A stretch of DNA of 64,000 nucleotides, taken from NCBI RefSeq assembly GCF_021991875.1, contig NZ_JAHLKR010000008.1, positions 124,001 to 188,000 on the forward strand, in the 5' to 3' direction. This stretch comes from Mycetohabitans sp. B8. Its GTDB lineage: Bacteria; Pseudomonadota; Gammaproteobacteria; Burkholderiales; Burkholderiaceae. The notes under the pieces are model-generated. The model was not told the DNA's origin, searched no databases, and was given only the letters and a program-made list of their open reading frames with translations. Of the stretch, positions 30,261 through 39,873 are shown one piece after another. Position 1 is the stretch's first letter. Every line of letters begins with the position of its first letter. The position numbers and the translations under genes were made by a program.

Positions 30261-32594
30261 ATGGTTGCCGCACATGTACTGGGTTTTCCACGCATCGGTG
30301 CTCGGCGCGAACTACAAATCGCGTTGCAGCGGTACTGGCAGGCTGGGGCGGGTGAGCACGCGCAGGCGGCGCTGATCGAGACGGGGCGGGCGCTGCGACG
30401 TGAGCATTGGCGCCTCCAGCGCGACGCGGGGCTGGATTTTGTGACAGTCGGCGATTTCGCCTGGTATGACCATGTGCTGACGACGTGGGTGCATCTGGGC
30501 GGGCTGCCCGCCCGATTCGGCTTCGAGGCGCGCAGCCTGACACTGGCCCAGTACTTGGCGCTGGCACGCGGCAATGGGCAACAGCCGCCGTTGCAAACGC
30601 GCCAATGGTTCGATACGCGCTATCACTACTTGGTGCCCGAGTTCAACGCAGCCACGCGCTTTGAGGGTGGCGTGGACTGGTTGCTGGATGAACTGCGCGA
30701 CGCGCAGCAGATGGGCCATCGCGCTAAGGTCGTGCTTGTCGGCCCATTGACGCTGCTTTGGCTGTCCAACGTGCAGGGCGCGGGGCTGGATCGGCTCGAA
30801 CTGCTGCACCGGCTATTGCCGGCCTACCAGAAGTTGCTTGCCGCGCTACGGTTGGCCGGTGCGGAATGGGTCCAATTCGACGAACCCGTTTTAAGCGTGG
30901 ACTTGCCGCCACCGTGGTGCGATGCGGCGCAATACGTCTATCGGCAGCTTGGCGGCGGCGCGCCGCGCATCCTGCTCGCGACGTATTTCGGCGATGTCAG
31001 TGGCCATGCATCGTGGCTGAAGGCGTCGGCGGTGGATGGCGTGCATCTGGACCTGGTTCGCGCGCCGCAGCAGTTGTCCGCTTTCATCGAGCAATGGCCG
31101 CGCGACAAGATACTGTCGTGCGGCATTGTGGACGGGGGCAACGTGTGGCGCAATGACCTGGCCGCGTCACTACAGCGGTTTGAGCAGGTGCATGCGCGGC
31201 TGGGCGACAACGTCTGGGTCGCGTCCAGCTGCTCGCTGCTGCACGTGCCGTTGGATCTTGAGCAGCAGACTCGCTTGGACGACGCATTGCGCAGCTGGAT
31301 GGCGTTCGCTGTGCAAAAGACAACTGAGATCGCGCTGCTGCGGGATGCGGTCACGGCCGGGCGTACCGCGCCGCACGTCGCGCACGCGCTCAATGCTTGT
31401 GCGGCGGCGCTGGACACGCGCCGCACGTCGGCACGGGTCCATCATGCGCTAGTGCAGCGCGACGTCGCGCGGCTGGAGTACGCGCACACACGGCGCGCTG
31501 CCCTTTATGCGGTGCGGGAATTGGCGCAGCGAACGCGCTTCAATCTTCCCGTGCTGCCGATCACGGCGATCGGCTCATGGCCGCGGACCGAGGCGGTCCA
31601 CGCCGCACGTGTCGCATATCGACAACGCGAGTTGACCCATTTCGATTATCTGGAAACGATGCGTGCCGAAATCCGTCATGCGGTCGAGCGCCAACACGCG
31701 CTGGGTCTGGACGTGCTCGTACACGGCGAAGCCGAGCGCGACGAGCCAGTCGAGTATTTCGCTGAACAGCTGTGGGGCATGGCCGTCACCGACAGCGGCT
31801 GGGTGCAAGTGGACGGCTGCCATTGCGTCAAGCCTGTATTGATCTACGGCGACGTTTATGCGCCCGAGCCGTTGACCGTGGGGTGGGTAGCGTATGCACA
31901 GTCGCTGACCGACAAGCCCGTCAAGGGCATGCTGACCGGCCCGGCGACGATGCTGCAACGCGCGTTCGTGCGTGATGACCAGCCGCGCGACATCACCGCG
32001 TTGCAAATTGCGCTTGTGCTGCGTGCCGAACTCGCCGCGCTCCAGGCCGCGGGCATCGGCATCATCCAGATCGACGAGCCGGCGCTGGGCGAGGGCTTGC
32101 CGCTCCGGCAGACCGAGCGCGACGTCTATCTGGACTGGGTGGTGCGCGCGTTCCAGGTGGCCACTGGCGGCGCGGCGAATGACACGCAGATCCACGTCCA
32201 TCTAGGTGATGCCGCGATCGACGACATGCTGCCGGCGATCGCCGCGCTCGATGCCGATGTGATCTTGTTCGGCACTGGGCGCGCTGCAACGGCTCGGCTC
32301 GACGCATGGGCGGCGTTGTCGGCTCCGAGCGCGATCGGAACGGGCATCGATGACGTTCAGGCGGCGTGCGTTCCGGACAACGCGCGGATGCTCGCGTCGA
32401 TCGACGCCGCGCTTACGCGTATCCCGGCGCCGCGCCTGTGGGTGAGCGCGGATTGTGGGACGACAACGGCCGATTGGCCCCGCGTGCAGGCGGTGCTGTC
32501 CAACCTTGTCGCAGCGGCTCGCACGGCGCGGGCGGCGTTGCACGACAGTTCACCCGCTCGCCGCGCCGACCACCACTGCACCGCATCGGCGTGA
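30261..32594 (+). CDS. metE: Cobalamin-independent methionine synthase MetE, zinc site incomplete
   Basis: 777 residues with both MetE barrels. GDFAWYDHVLTTWVHLG marks the N-terminal barrel and VHGEAERDEPVEYFAEQLWG the C-terminal one; IIQIDEPALGEGLPLR is intact. MetE transfers methyl from methyltetrahydrofolate triglutamate to homocysteine bound on zinc. E. coli ligands are H641, C643, E665 and C726; the equivalents here (constant offset of six) are H647, G649, G671 and C732, so two ligands are lost. The DIHSP segment of the canonical C-terminus is also replaced. The reading frame is intact. It may be an inactive or repurposed MetE. Confidence 0.85.
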   Translation: MVAAHVLGFPRIGARRELQIALQRYWQAGAGEHAQAALIETGRALRREHWRLQRDAGLDFVTVGDFAWYDHVLTTWVHLGGLPARFGFEARSLTLAQYLALARGNGQQPPLQTRQWFDTRYHYLVPEFNAATRFEGGVDWLLDELRDAQQMGHRAKVVLVGPLTLLWLSNVQGAGLDRLELLHRLLPAYQKLLAALRLAGAEWVQFDEPVLSVDLPPPWCDAAQYVYRQLGGGAPRILLATYFGDVSGHASWLKASAVDGVHLDLVRAPQQLSAFIEQWPRDKILSCGIVDGGNVWRNDLAASLQRFEQVHARLGDNVWVASSCSLLHVPLDLEQQTRLDDALRSWMAFAVQKTTEIALLRDAVTAGRTAPHVAHALNACAAALDTRRTSARVHHALVQRDVARLEYAHTRRAALYAVRELAQRTRFNLPVLPITAIGSWPRTEAVHAARVAYRQRELTHFDYLETMRAEIRHAVERQHALGLDVLVHGEAERDEPVEYFAEQLWGMAVTDSGWVQVDGCHCVKPVLIYGDVYAPEPLTVGWVAYAQSLTDKPVKGMLTGPATMLQRAFVRDDQPRDITALQIALVLRAELAALQAAGIGIIQIDEPALGEGLPLRQTERDVYLDWVVRAFQVATGGAANDTQIHVHLGDAAIDDMLPAIAALDADVILFGTGRAATARLDAWAALSAPSAIGTGIDDVQAACVPDNARMLASIDAALTRIPAPRLWVSADCGTTTADWPRVQAVLSNLVAAARTARAALHDSSPARRADHHCTASA

Positions 32595-32654
32595 GCGTTG
32601 GCGTTGGCGTTGGCGTTGGCGTTGGCGTTGGCGTTGGCGTTGGCGTTGGCGTTG
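32595..32654. repeat. Hexanucleotide microsatellite (GCGTTG)10
   Basis: Ten perfect head-to-tail copies of GCGTTG begin directly after the metE stop codon and end 34 bp before the pepN stop. The number of copies should vary between strains by slippage. It lies in the intergenic space between convergent genes. Confidence 0.97.
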
Positions 32655-32687
32655 GCGACACTGCGCCGCCGACGCACTAAGCAACAG

Positions 32688-35396
32688 CTATGCCAGGGCC
32701 TTGTCAACGATCTCGCGCACGTCTTTTGAACTTGCGTGGGTGGCGACCTTTTTCAGCGCCGCGCGCATCGGCTCGCGCAGCGCCGGCACGAACTTACGCC
32801 AGCGCTCCAATGAGCGGGTCAAGCGGGCGGCAACCTGCGGATTGATTGCGTCGAGCGCGATGACCTGCTCGGCCCAGAACGCGTAGCCGGAGCCGTCCGG
32901 CAGATGGAATTGGTCCGGGTTGGCCGCGCAGAAGGTGAAGATCAACGCGCGGGCCCGGTTCGGGTTCTTCAGGTTGAAGGCCGGGTGCCGCATCAACTCA
33001 CGCACCGTATCGAGCGTGCGCCGGCCTGCGCCGCCGCGTTGCTGAGCCTGCAGCGCGAACCACTTGTCGATCACCAGCGCGTCGTCCTCGTGGCGGCGGT
33101 AGAACGCGTCGAGCGCGGCTTGTGCCGCAGCTTGCGCTTGGGCGGGCGCGTTCGCGCGCAACATGATCAGTGTGGCGAGCGCGGCAGCGCGGTCGGTCAT
33201 GTTGTTGGCCTCGTCGAACTGCGCACGGGCGAGCCGCAACGCGTCCATCGGATCGTCCAGTTCCGCAAGGTAGTGTAGCGCCAGGTTCTTGAGCGCACGC
33301 TTGCCGGCATCGGCCGGGTTCGGGTCGTACTCGCCCGGTGTGCGGTGCATGTCGTACGCGGCGAGCCAATCCTGGCGCAGCGCGGCCGCCAGCCTGCGGC
33401 GCACGAATTGCCGCGCCTGATGGACGGCGGCCGGATCGGCTTCGTCCATTTGCTCGGCCAAATAGGTCTCGGACGGCAGGGTCAGCGCTTGTTCGCGGAA
33501 CGCTGGCGACAACGATGCGTCGCGCAGCACGGCGCCGAATGCGGCAATGAACGCCGCCGGTAGCTCGAGCGGCTCGTGCTGCTGCACTTGTGTGGCCAGC
33601 GACAGCAGCGCGCGCGTGGCCAGGCGCTGTCCGGCCTCCCAGCGGTTGAACGGATCGCTGTCATGCGCGAGCAGGAACGCGAGTTCGTCGGATGTATAGT
33701 CGTATTCGACGATCACTGGCGCAGAGAAATTGCGCAACAGCGACGGCAGTGGCTTCTCGGTGACATCGACAAACGTGAAGGACTGCTCCGTGTCGGTGAG
33801 CTCGAGCACGCGCGTGGTTGCCGCACCGGCGTCGGCCGGCTCGCCTTGCAGGCGCAGCGGCATGTCGCGCCCTTGCGCGTCGACCAGGCCGAGCGCGAAC
33901 GGGATCAGCAGTGGCCCCTTTTGCGTTTGCGCCGCTTGCGGCGACGATTCCCCATAGTGCTGCGTCAGCGTTAATGTAAAAGTGCGGGCTACCGGATCAT
34001 ACGTGGTGCGCACCGCCACGCGGGGTGTGCCGGCCTGGCTGTACCAGTGCTCGAACTGGGCTAGATCCCGGTGGTTCGCGTCCGCCATCGCGGCGCGAAA
34101 ATCATCACAGGTCACCGCCTGGCCATCGTGCCGCTCGAAATACAGGTCCATGCCTCGGCGCAAGCCGTCGCGCCCGAACAGCGTCTGGTACATCCGCACG
34201 ACTTCCGCCCCTTTCTCGTAGACGGTGACCGTGTAGAAGTTATTGATCTCGACATAGCTTTCCGGTCGCACTGGATGCGCCATCGGGCCGGCATCCTCGG
34301 CAAACTGCATCTGCCGCAGCACGCGTACGTCATCAATGCGCTTGACCGCGGCGGCGGCCGGATCGGTGGCGCCGCCCGCCATGTCGGCGGAGAACTCCTG
34401 GTCGCGGAACACCGTGAGCCCTTCCTTGAGGCTGAGTTGGAACCAGTCACGGCAGGTCACGCGATTGCCGGTCCAGTTATGGAAGTACTCATGCCCAACG
34501 ACCGATTCAATGTTCGCAAAGTCAATGTCGGTCGCGGTCTGCGCGTTCGCGAGCACGTACTTCGTATTGAAGATGTTGAGTCCTTTGTTCTCCATTGCGC
34601 CCATGTTGAAATCGCCGACGGCGACAATCATGAAGCGGTCCAGGTCCAACTCGAGTCCGAAGCGCTGCTCGTCCCAGCGAATCGCGCGCACCAGCGAATC
34701 GAGCGCGTGACCGGTCTTGTCCAGCTCATGCGGCTCGACCCATACTTGCAGCAGCTTTTCCTTGCCCGAGCGCGTCGTAATCGTCTGTTCGCGGGCAACG
34801 AGCGTGCCGGCGACTAACGCGAACAAGTAGCTCGGCTTACGGAACGGATCCTCCCACTTCGCATAATGCCGGCCGTGCGGCAGCGTGCCGCTGTCCACTA
34901 GATTGCCGTTGGACAACAGCACCGGATAAGCGGCTTGGTCGGCGCGTAGTGTGACGCGGTAGGTCGCCATCACGTCGGGCCGGTCCAGGAAGTACGTGAT
35001 GCGACGAAAGCCCTCGGCTTCGCACTGGGTGAAAAAATTGCCGTTGGAGACATAAAGGCCTGACAACGTCGTGTTGTCGGCGGGGTGGCACGCGTTCTCG
35101 ATCACCAGTTCGAACGCCTCCGGCACGTTCGACACAACAAGGCCGCCATCGTGCACCGTAACCGCATCGTGCGCGCGGGCATCGACGGTCAACGACAGCA
35201 GCTCTAATGCTTCGCCGGCTAATTCGAGGTCGGCGGCAGCGTCGCCGGCCTGCGGATTGCGCCGCACGCGTAGCGTACTGCGCACCAGCGTGCGTTCCGG
35301 CACGAGATCGAATTCGAGTTCCACGGTGTCGATTAGAAACGCGGGCGGTGTGTAATCCGCACGGCGGATGACGGTGGCTTCAGCAGGCTTGGACAT
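32688..35396 (-). CDS. pepN: Aminopeptidase N
   Basis: 902-residue M1-family zinc metallopeptidase that removes N-terminal residues from peptides in the cytoplasm. The substrate-anchoring GAMEN motif occurs in NMGAMENKGLNIFN, and the zinc-binding HExxH motif is in VVGHEYFHNWTGNRVTCRDW, with the third ligand Glu about 19 residues later (KEGLTVFRDQEF). Length matches gamma/beta-proteobacterial PepN (about 870-900). It converges with metE and diverges from the DUF4136 lipoprotein gene. Confidence 0.95.
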   Translation of the reverse strand: MSKPAEATVIRRADYTPPAFLIDTVELEFDLVPERTLVRSTLRVRRNPQAGDAAADLELAGEALELLSLTVDARAHDAVTVHDGGLVVSNVPEAFELVIENACHPADNTTLSGLYVSNGNFFTQCEAEGFRRITYFLDRPDVMATYRVTLRADQAAYPVLLSNGNLVDSGTLPHGRHYAKWEDPFRKPSYLFALVAGTLVAREQTITTRSGKEKLLQVWVEPHELDKTGHALDSLVRAIRWDEQRFGLELDLDRFMIVAVGDFNMGAMENKGLNIFNTKYVLANAQTATDIDFANIESVVGHEYFHNWTGNRVTCRDWFQLSLKEGLTVFRDQEFSADMAGGATDPAAAAVKRIDDVRVLRQMQFAEDAGPMAHPVRPESYVEINNFYTVTVYEKGAEVVRMYQTLFGRDGLRRGMDLYFERHDGQAVTCDDFRAAMADANHRDLAQFEHWYSQAGTPRVAVRTTYDPVARTFTLTLTQHYGESSPQAAQTQKGPLLIPFALGLVDAQGRDMPLRLQGEPADAGAATTRVLELTDTEQSFTFVDVTEKPLPSLLRNFSAPVIVEYDYTSDELAFLLAHDSDPFNRWEAGQRLATRALLSLATQVQQHEPLELPAAFIAAFGAVLRDASLSPAFREQALTLPSETYLAEQMDEADPAAVHQARQFVRRRLAAALRQDWLAAYDMHRTPGEYDPNPADAGKRALKNLALHYLAELDDPMDALRLARAQFDEANNMTDRAAALATLIMLRANAPAQAQAAAQAALDAFYRRHEDDALVIDKWFALQAQQRGGAGRRTLDTVRELMRHPAFNLKNPNRARALIFTFCAANPDQFHLPDGSGYAFWAEQVIALDAINPQVAARLTRSLERWRKFVPALREPMRAALKKVATHASSKDVREIVDKALA

Positions 35397-35624
35397 GGCG
35401 TATCCGTCGAAAGGCGGTTCAATGGCAATGGACCCGGGCCGCGCCGTCGCACGGCGTGACGAGCCGCGTCGGGAAAGAATGGCGTGATCCGGTGTCTAAC
35501 GTTTCGGGTGACCGCGGCGAGGCCGTGGACACGTTGATCCGATGATTGTACAAAATAGATAATGGCGTTGCGTTGCGGGCGTTTCGCCGGGCGGCCGGCA
35601 CGAAGGCCACATCTAAGGAAAAAC

Positions 35625-36389
35625 ATGATGTTCAGACGATTGTCGCGGGGCATGACACGCGGGTGCCAATGGGCGGCGGGCTGGCTTGCGGTGCTGGCGT
35701 TGTCGGGATGCGCCAGCTATGTGACTTCGGACGTGATCGCGTTCAATGCATGGAGCAACAGCGCCTCGGACCGCGACCGCACTTTTGCATTCAAGCGCGA
35801 TGCGCAGCAGCAGAACAGTATCGAGCAGCGCACCTATGAGGCGCAGCTCGCTGATGAGTTATCACACTACCATTTCCGACAGGTGACGCCAGCCAGTGCC
35901 CACTATGACGTCGAACTGGCCTATGGCACGCACGCCGGCAGCATTGTCGTGCAGCAACCCATTTATACTGATCCTTGGTGGCCGGGATGGGGACGATTCG
36001 GCCCGTGGGGGCCGTTCGGCATGATGCCGACCTACGTCGATACGGCACTGCCCGTGTTCGTGCAGCGCTTGACGATCCGCATAACGGAGCGCGAGAGCGG
36101 TAGGGAGCAGTACAAGGTCACTGCGACGACGCCGACTGCGCGCCAGTCGCTGCCGCTCGCCATGCCCTACCTGATACGTAGTGCGCTGGCTGATTTCCCG
36201 TTGCAGAACGGCACGACCCGGCAGGTGCGCCTGCCCGCCGACTTGCACAAACAGGCGGCGGGCGGCGCGCCGCTGTCGTCCAACGAGAAGGCTGCTGCAG
36301 CGTCTGCGATGCGCGACGATGTTCCGGCGGCCTCGCCGATGCGCGACGAGCAGTCGGCCCCTGCTGCGTCACCGAGCGCGGGGCGCTGA
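35625..36389 (+). CDS. DUF4136-type lipoprotein
   Basis: 254 residues from ATG 35625 with AAGGAAAA upstream. The signal sequence ends in the lipobox LALSGC, so Cys will be lipidated. The mature protein shows features of DUF4136 proteins: FAFKRDAQQQNSIEQRTYEA near residue 55, alternating beta strands (YDVELAYGTHAG), a WWPGWGRFGPWGPFG aromatic-glycine segment, and EQYKVTATT. The last ~50 residues are Ala/Ser/Pro-rich with the near-repeat AAASAMRDDVPAASPMRDE. Function unknown; probably outer-membrane associated. Confidence 0.85.
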   Translation: MMFRRLSRGMTRGCQWAAGWLAVLALSGCASYVTSDVIAFNAWSNSASDRDRTFAFKRDAQQQNSIEQRTYEAQLADELSHYHFRQVTPASAHYDVELAYGTHAGSIVVQQPIYTDPWWPGWGRFGPWGPFGMMPTYVDTALPVFVQRLTIRITERESGREQYKVTATTPTARQSLPLAMPYLIRSALADFPLQNGTTRQVRLPADLHKQAAGGAPLSSNEKAAAASAMRDDVPAASPMRDEQSAPAASPSAGR

Positions 36390-36449
36390 GTGCCAAGCGC
36401 GGGCGCCGAGCGCGTGCAGCTCAACGGGGTCATTGGCCGTCCAACGGGG

Positions 36450-37031
36450 TCATTGGCTGCCGAGGCCGATGCCGCACAGTGCCAGCACGCCGAGCACGAT
36501 GAACATGACCGCGGCCACTGCGTGCACCGCGGTGGTGGGTAACCGGTGGGCAAAGCGCTCGCCTAGGAAAATCGCTGGCACGTTAGCGAGCATCATGCCG
36601 AGCGTGGTGCCGAAGACCACGCTTGGCAGGTCGTGGAATCGTGCGGCCAGTGCGATCGTCGCAATCTGCGTCTTGTCGCCCATTTCCGCGATAAAAAACG
36701 TCAGCACGGTCGTGCCGAAGATGCCCAGCCGGGTCCGCGCGGGCCACGCGTCTTCGGGGCGCAATTTATCTGGCACCAGCACCCACGCGCCCATTGCGAT
36801 GAACGACAGCGCAAGCGCCCAGCGCATCGCGCCGGGCGTGAGCAGCGACGACAGCCATTGGCCGAGCGCGCCGGCGCCGGCATGGTTCGCTAGCGTGGCG
36901 GCCAGCACGCCGAACACGATCGGCCAGGGCTTGCGATAGCGGGCGGCGAGCACGAGGGACAGCAGTTGTGTCTTGTCGCCGATCTCGGCGAGTGCGATGC
37001 CGCCGGCGGAAACGAGGAAAGCTTCGGTCAT
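36450..37031 (-). CDS. GDT1/UPF0016-family manganese transporter
   Basis: 193 residues from ATG 37031 with six hydrophobic helices. The two signature motifs EIGDKTQLLSLVLAARY (first half) and EMGDKTQIATIALAARF (second half) show the internal duplication that defines the family. Bacterial members export Mn2+ and relatives handle Ca2+. It lies 87 bp downstream of the guanine deaminase gene on the same strand. I saw no convincing yybP-ykoY riboswitch in that gap. Confidence 0.9.
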   Translation of the reverse strand: MTEAFLVSAGGIALAEIGDKTQLLSLVLAARYRKPWPIVFGVLAATLANHAGAGALGQWLSSLLTPGAMRWALALSFIAMGAWVLVPDKLRPEDAWPARTRLGIFGTTVLTFFIAEMGDKTQIATIALAARFHDLPSVVFGTTLGMMLANVPAIFLGERFAHRLPTTAVHAVAAVMFIVLGVLALCGIGLGSQ

Positions 37032-37117
37032 CAATGAGGTTATTCGCAGGCCGTGGATGCGCGAATGACGATTCACGCGCTGCCCGGCCTGTTCCGGCAG
37101 TTCGTGGATCATCAGTT

Positions 37118-38455
37118 TTATCGTAGCCGGATCGCGGGTTCGGGCGGCGCGGTCCTTGAATGGACCAGGCGGCCTGCGGCATACGTGTGCGCGACCGCAC
37201 GATCATCGCCGAGCAGCGCGAACGCGAACAGCAGCGCTTCGAGCGAGTCCGCATGCGCGGTGCGGCGCGCGAGCAGCGCGGTGGCGGCCGGGTCCAGCAC
37301 GATAAAATCCGCCTCGGTGCCCGCCGCCAGCGTGCCAATGCACCCGGCCAACTCGAGTGCGTGCGCGGCCGCGGCGGTGGCCAGCCAGAACATGCGCAGC
37401 GCGCTTAGATGGTACCCGCGCAGGCGCGCGATCTTGTGGGCCTCGTTCATCGTTTGCAGCATCGAAAACGAGGTTCCCGCGCCGACGTCGCTACCCAAAG
37501 CGACCGGCATGTTGGTGGCGTCGGCCGCCTCGAAGTCGAACAGGCCGCTACCCAGGAACAGGTTCGAGGTGGGGCAGTGCGACGCGAGCGCGCCGCAGGC
37601 GGCCATGCGTGCGCGGTCGACGTCATCCACGTGGATGCAATGGCCGTAGATCGCGCGGCGTCTTAACAGCCCGTAGTGCTCGTAGACGTCCAGGTAGCTG
37701 CGGTGCCCGGGAAACAGTTGCGTGACCCAGGCGATCTCGTCGGTGTTCTCGGCCACATGGCTTTGGATAAATACGTCCGGGTGGGCGGCGGCCAGCGTGC
37801 GGCATGCGTCCAGTTGTGCCTGCGTCGAGGTCGGCGCAAAGCGCGGTGTCAACGCGTACAACTGGCGGCCGGTACCGTGCCAGCGTGTCATCAGCGCCAA
37901 GCTGTCGTCATAGCCGCTTTGCGCGGTATCGCGCAGGAACGGCGGGCAGTTGCGGTCCATCAGCACCTTGCCGGCAATCAGCCGCAGATTCCGCGCGTGG
38001 CTGGCCTCGAACAACGCGTGCGCCGATTGCGGATGCACGCTGCAATACACTGCCGCGCTGGTCGTGCCGGCCGCCAGCAGCTGGTCCAGGAAAAAGTCGG
38101 CGACCTCGCGCGCGTAGGCCGCGTCCTCGAAGCGGCGCTCGGTCGGGAACGTCCACGTCTGCAACCATGGCAGCAGGCCGGGTGCGGGCGAGGCGATAAT
38201 CTCGGTTTGCGCAAAGTGCAGGTGCGTGTCGATGAAGCCGGGCACAATCAGCTTGTCGCGCAACGATATGATGCTCGGCTGCGCGGTGATGTGCGGTGCG
38301 ACGGCATCGTAGGCGCCGCTGGCGACGACGCGGCCATGCTCGACGAGCAGCGCGCCGTCCTCGTTGAAACTCGCCCGTTGCTCGGCGCCCGGATAGATAC
38401 CATCGAACGGCGCATCGAAGGTAAGGAGCCTGGCACGATAAACAGTCTGGGCCAT
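37118..38455 (-). CDS. guaD: Guanine deaminase
   Basis: 445 residues from ATG 38455, with AGGA 8 nt upstream. It converts guanine to xanthine and ammonia. Amidohydrolase metal ligands are visible in VPGFIDTHLHFAQTEI, SHVAENTDEI, YGHCIHVDDVDRARM and GSDVGAGTSFSML. The FAQT and PTSNLFLGSGLFD segments are typical of GuaD. It lies 24 bp downstream of the purine permease and in the same direction, forming a purine unit with the adenine deaminase gene upstream. Confidence 0.94.
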   Translation of the reverse strand: MAQTVYRARLLTFDAPFDGIYPGAEQRASFNEDGALLVEHGRVVASGAYDAVAPHITAQPSIISLRDKLIVPGFIDTHLHFAQTEIIASPAPGLLPWLQTWTFPTERRFEDAAYAREVADFFLDQLLAAGTTSAAVYCSVHPQSAHALFEASHARNLRLIAGKVLMDRNCPPFLRDTAQSGYDDSLALMTRWHGTGRQLYALTPRFAPTSTQAQLDACRTLAAAHPDVFIQSHVAENTDEIAWVTQLFPGHRSYLDVYEHYGLLRRRAIYGHCIHVDDVDRARMAACGALASHCPTSNLFLGSGLFDFEAADATNMPVALGSDVGAGTSFSMLQTMNEAHKIARLRGYHLSALRMFWLATAAAAHALELAGCIGTLAAGTEADFIVLDPAATALLARRTAHADSLEALLFAFALLGDDRAVAHTYAAGRLVHSRTAPPEPAIRLR

Positions 38456-38479
38456 GGTTGTCCTGCGGGTCAAAGCCAA

Positions 38480-39850
38480 TCAGAGTTGGGCCAGTAGCAG
38501 CCCCGACAGCGCCGCGCTCGCCCACATGGCTGGCTTGACCTCGCGGGCCCGGCCGACGAACAGCTTTAGCACGACAAAGGCCAGAAAGCCATACGCGATG
38601 CCAGCGGTAATCGAGTACGTAAGCGGAATCAGGATCATTGCGATGAACGCGGGTATCGCTTCATCGAAGCGGTGCCATTCGATCCGCGTGATCGGCTCCA
38701 TCATGAACACGCCAACCAGCACGAGCGCTGGAGCGGTGGCAATGGCCGGCACCAGCGACAGTAGCGGAGAGAGGAACAGAAATGGCAGGAAGCACACCGC
38801 GGCGACCACCGCGACCAGCCCCGTGCGCCCGCCCGCGGAAATGCCCGCAGCCGACTCGATGTACGCGTTAGCCGGCGATGTGCCCAGCGGCGCGGACACC
38901 AATGCCGAGAACGCATCGACGATCATCGATTGCCGGATGTTGCGCGGGTTGCCATCGGCATCCAGCAGGTTGCCGGCGTTGGACACAGCCATGAAGGTGG
39001 ACAACGCATCGAAAAACGAAGTGAACAGCATCACGAAGATAAACGGCCAGTATGCGACCTTCAGCGCTCCGACCAGGTCCAGTTGAAACAGCGCGGAGAA
39101 GTCCGGCGCCGCGACCAAGCCGTGCCAATTCACCAGCGTGGGCGTGGTCATCGCCGCTGGCCAGTACGCGCTGCCGTCGCCCCACAGGCGCCCGATCGGG
39201 ATCGCCAGGATCGTCGTGACGATAATGCCGATCATCAGCGCACCGGTAATGCGACGCGCCACCAGCACCGTGGTGAGCGCCAGGCCGGTGAGGAACGTGA
39301 CGATGACTGGGTTCAGCGACGCGGCACGCACAATGGTCACTGGGTCGGAGACCACGAATTTCGCATTGACCAGCCCGATCAGCGAGATGAACAGACCGAT
39401 GCCGCACGACAGCGCGTGCCGCAGATTGACCGGGATCGCGTCGACCACGAGCCGACGCACGTTGAACGCGGCCAGCACCGCGAAGATCACGCCCGACCAG
39501 AACACGCAGCCCAGCGCCGTTTGCCACGGCATCTTGCCGGCGTGCACCATGACGAACGCAAACAGCGCATTCATCCCCATGCCGGGCGCGACCAGCACCG
39601 GGTTGCGCGCGTACAAGCCCATCGCGCAACTGCCGGCGAAGCTGACCAGCACTGTGGCGCTGAGCGCGGCCGGAAAGGGGATGCCCGCCTGTGACAAGAT
39701 GGCAGGATTGACCACGATGATGTACATCGATGTCAGAAATGTCGTGATGCCGGCCACCACCTCGGTGCGCACGCTTGAACCGTTCTTGCGCACGCCGAAG
39801 AGGCGCTCCGGCAGCGAAGCGTTGGCTGCCGCGCCGCGTTGACTTTCCAT
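38480..39850 (-). CDS. NCS2-family purine permease (AzgA/GhxP-like)
   Basis: 456 residues with about 12 membrane helices. It starts with FGVRKNGSSVRTEVVAGITT and TFLTSMYIIVVNPAILSQAG, followed by APGMGMNALFAF, all characteristic of the AzgA-type branch that imports adenine, guanine and hypoxanthine by proton symport. ATSAFVDAFSALVSAPLG-type segment and ESAAGISAGGRTGL are the second repeat motifs. It sits between the adenine deaminase and guanine deaminase genes, which supports a purine substrate. Confidence 0.92.
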   Translation of the reverse strand: MESQRGAAANASLPERLFGVRKNGSSVRTEVVAGITTFLTSMYIIVVNPAILSQAGIPFPAALSATVLVSFAGSCAMGLYARNPVLVAPGMGMNALFAFVMVHAGKMPWQTALGCVFWSGVIFAVLAAFNVRRLVVDAIPVNLRHALSCGIGLFISLIGLVNAKFVVSDPVTIVRAASLNPVIVTFLTGLALTTVLVARRITGALMIGIIVTTILAIPIGRLWGDGSAYWPAAMTTPTLVNWHGLVAAPDFSALFQLDLVGALKVAYWPFIFVMLFTSFFDALSTFMAVSNAGNLLDADGNPRNIRQSMIVDAFSALVSAPLGTSPANAYIESAAGISAGGRTGLVAVVAAVCFLPFLFLSPLLSLVPAIATAPALVLVGVFMMEPITRIEWHRFDEAIPAFIAMILIPLTYSITAGIAYGFLAFVVLKLFVGRAREVKPAMWASAALSGLLLAQL

Positions 39851-39873
39851 GGCTTGTTTCTCCTAAGTTCGCT

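Noticed and set aside
32413..32661. Pro-Thr repeat ORF opposite the (GCGTTG)10 array
   Set aside because: The PT repeat is simply the reverse-complement translation of the microsatellite; there is no start signal and it overlaps metE.
36450..37117. Possible yybP-ykoY manganese riboswitch before the GDT1-type gene
   Set aside because: The 87-bp gap after guaD shows no recognisable conserved core, and it is short for the full aptamer plus expression platform.
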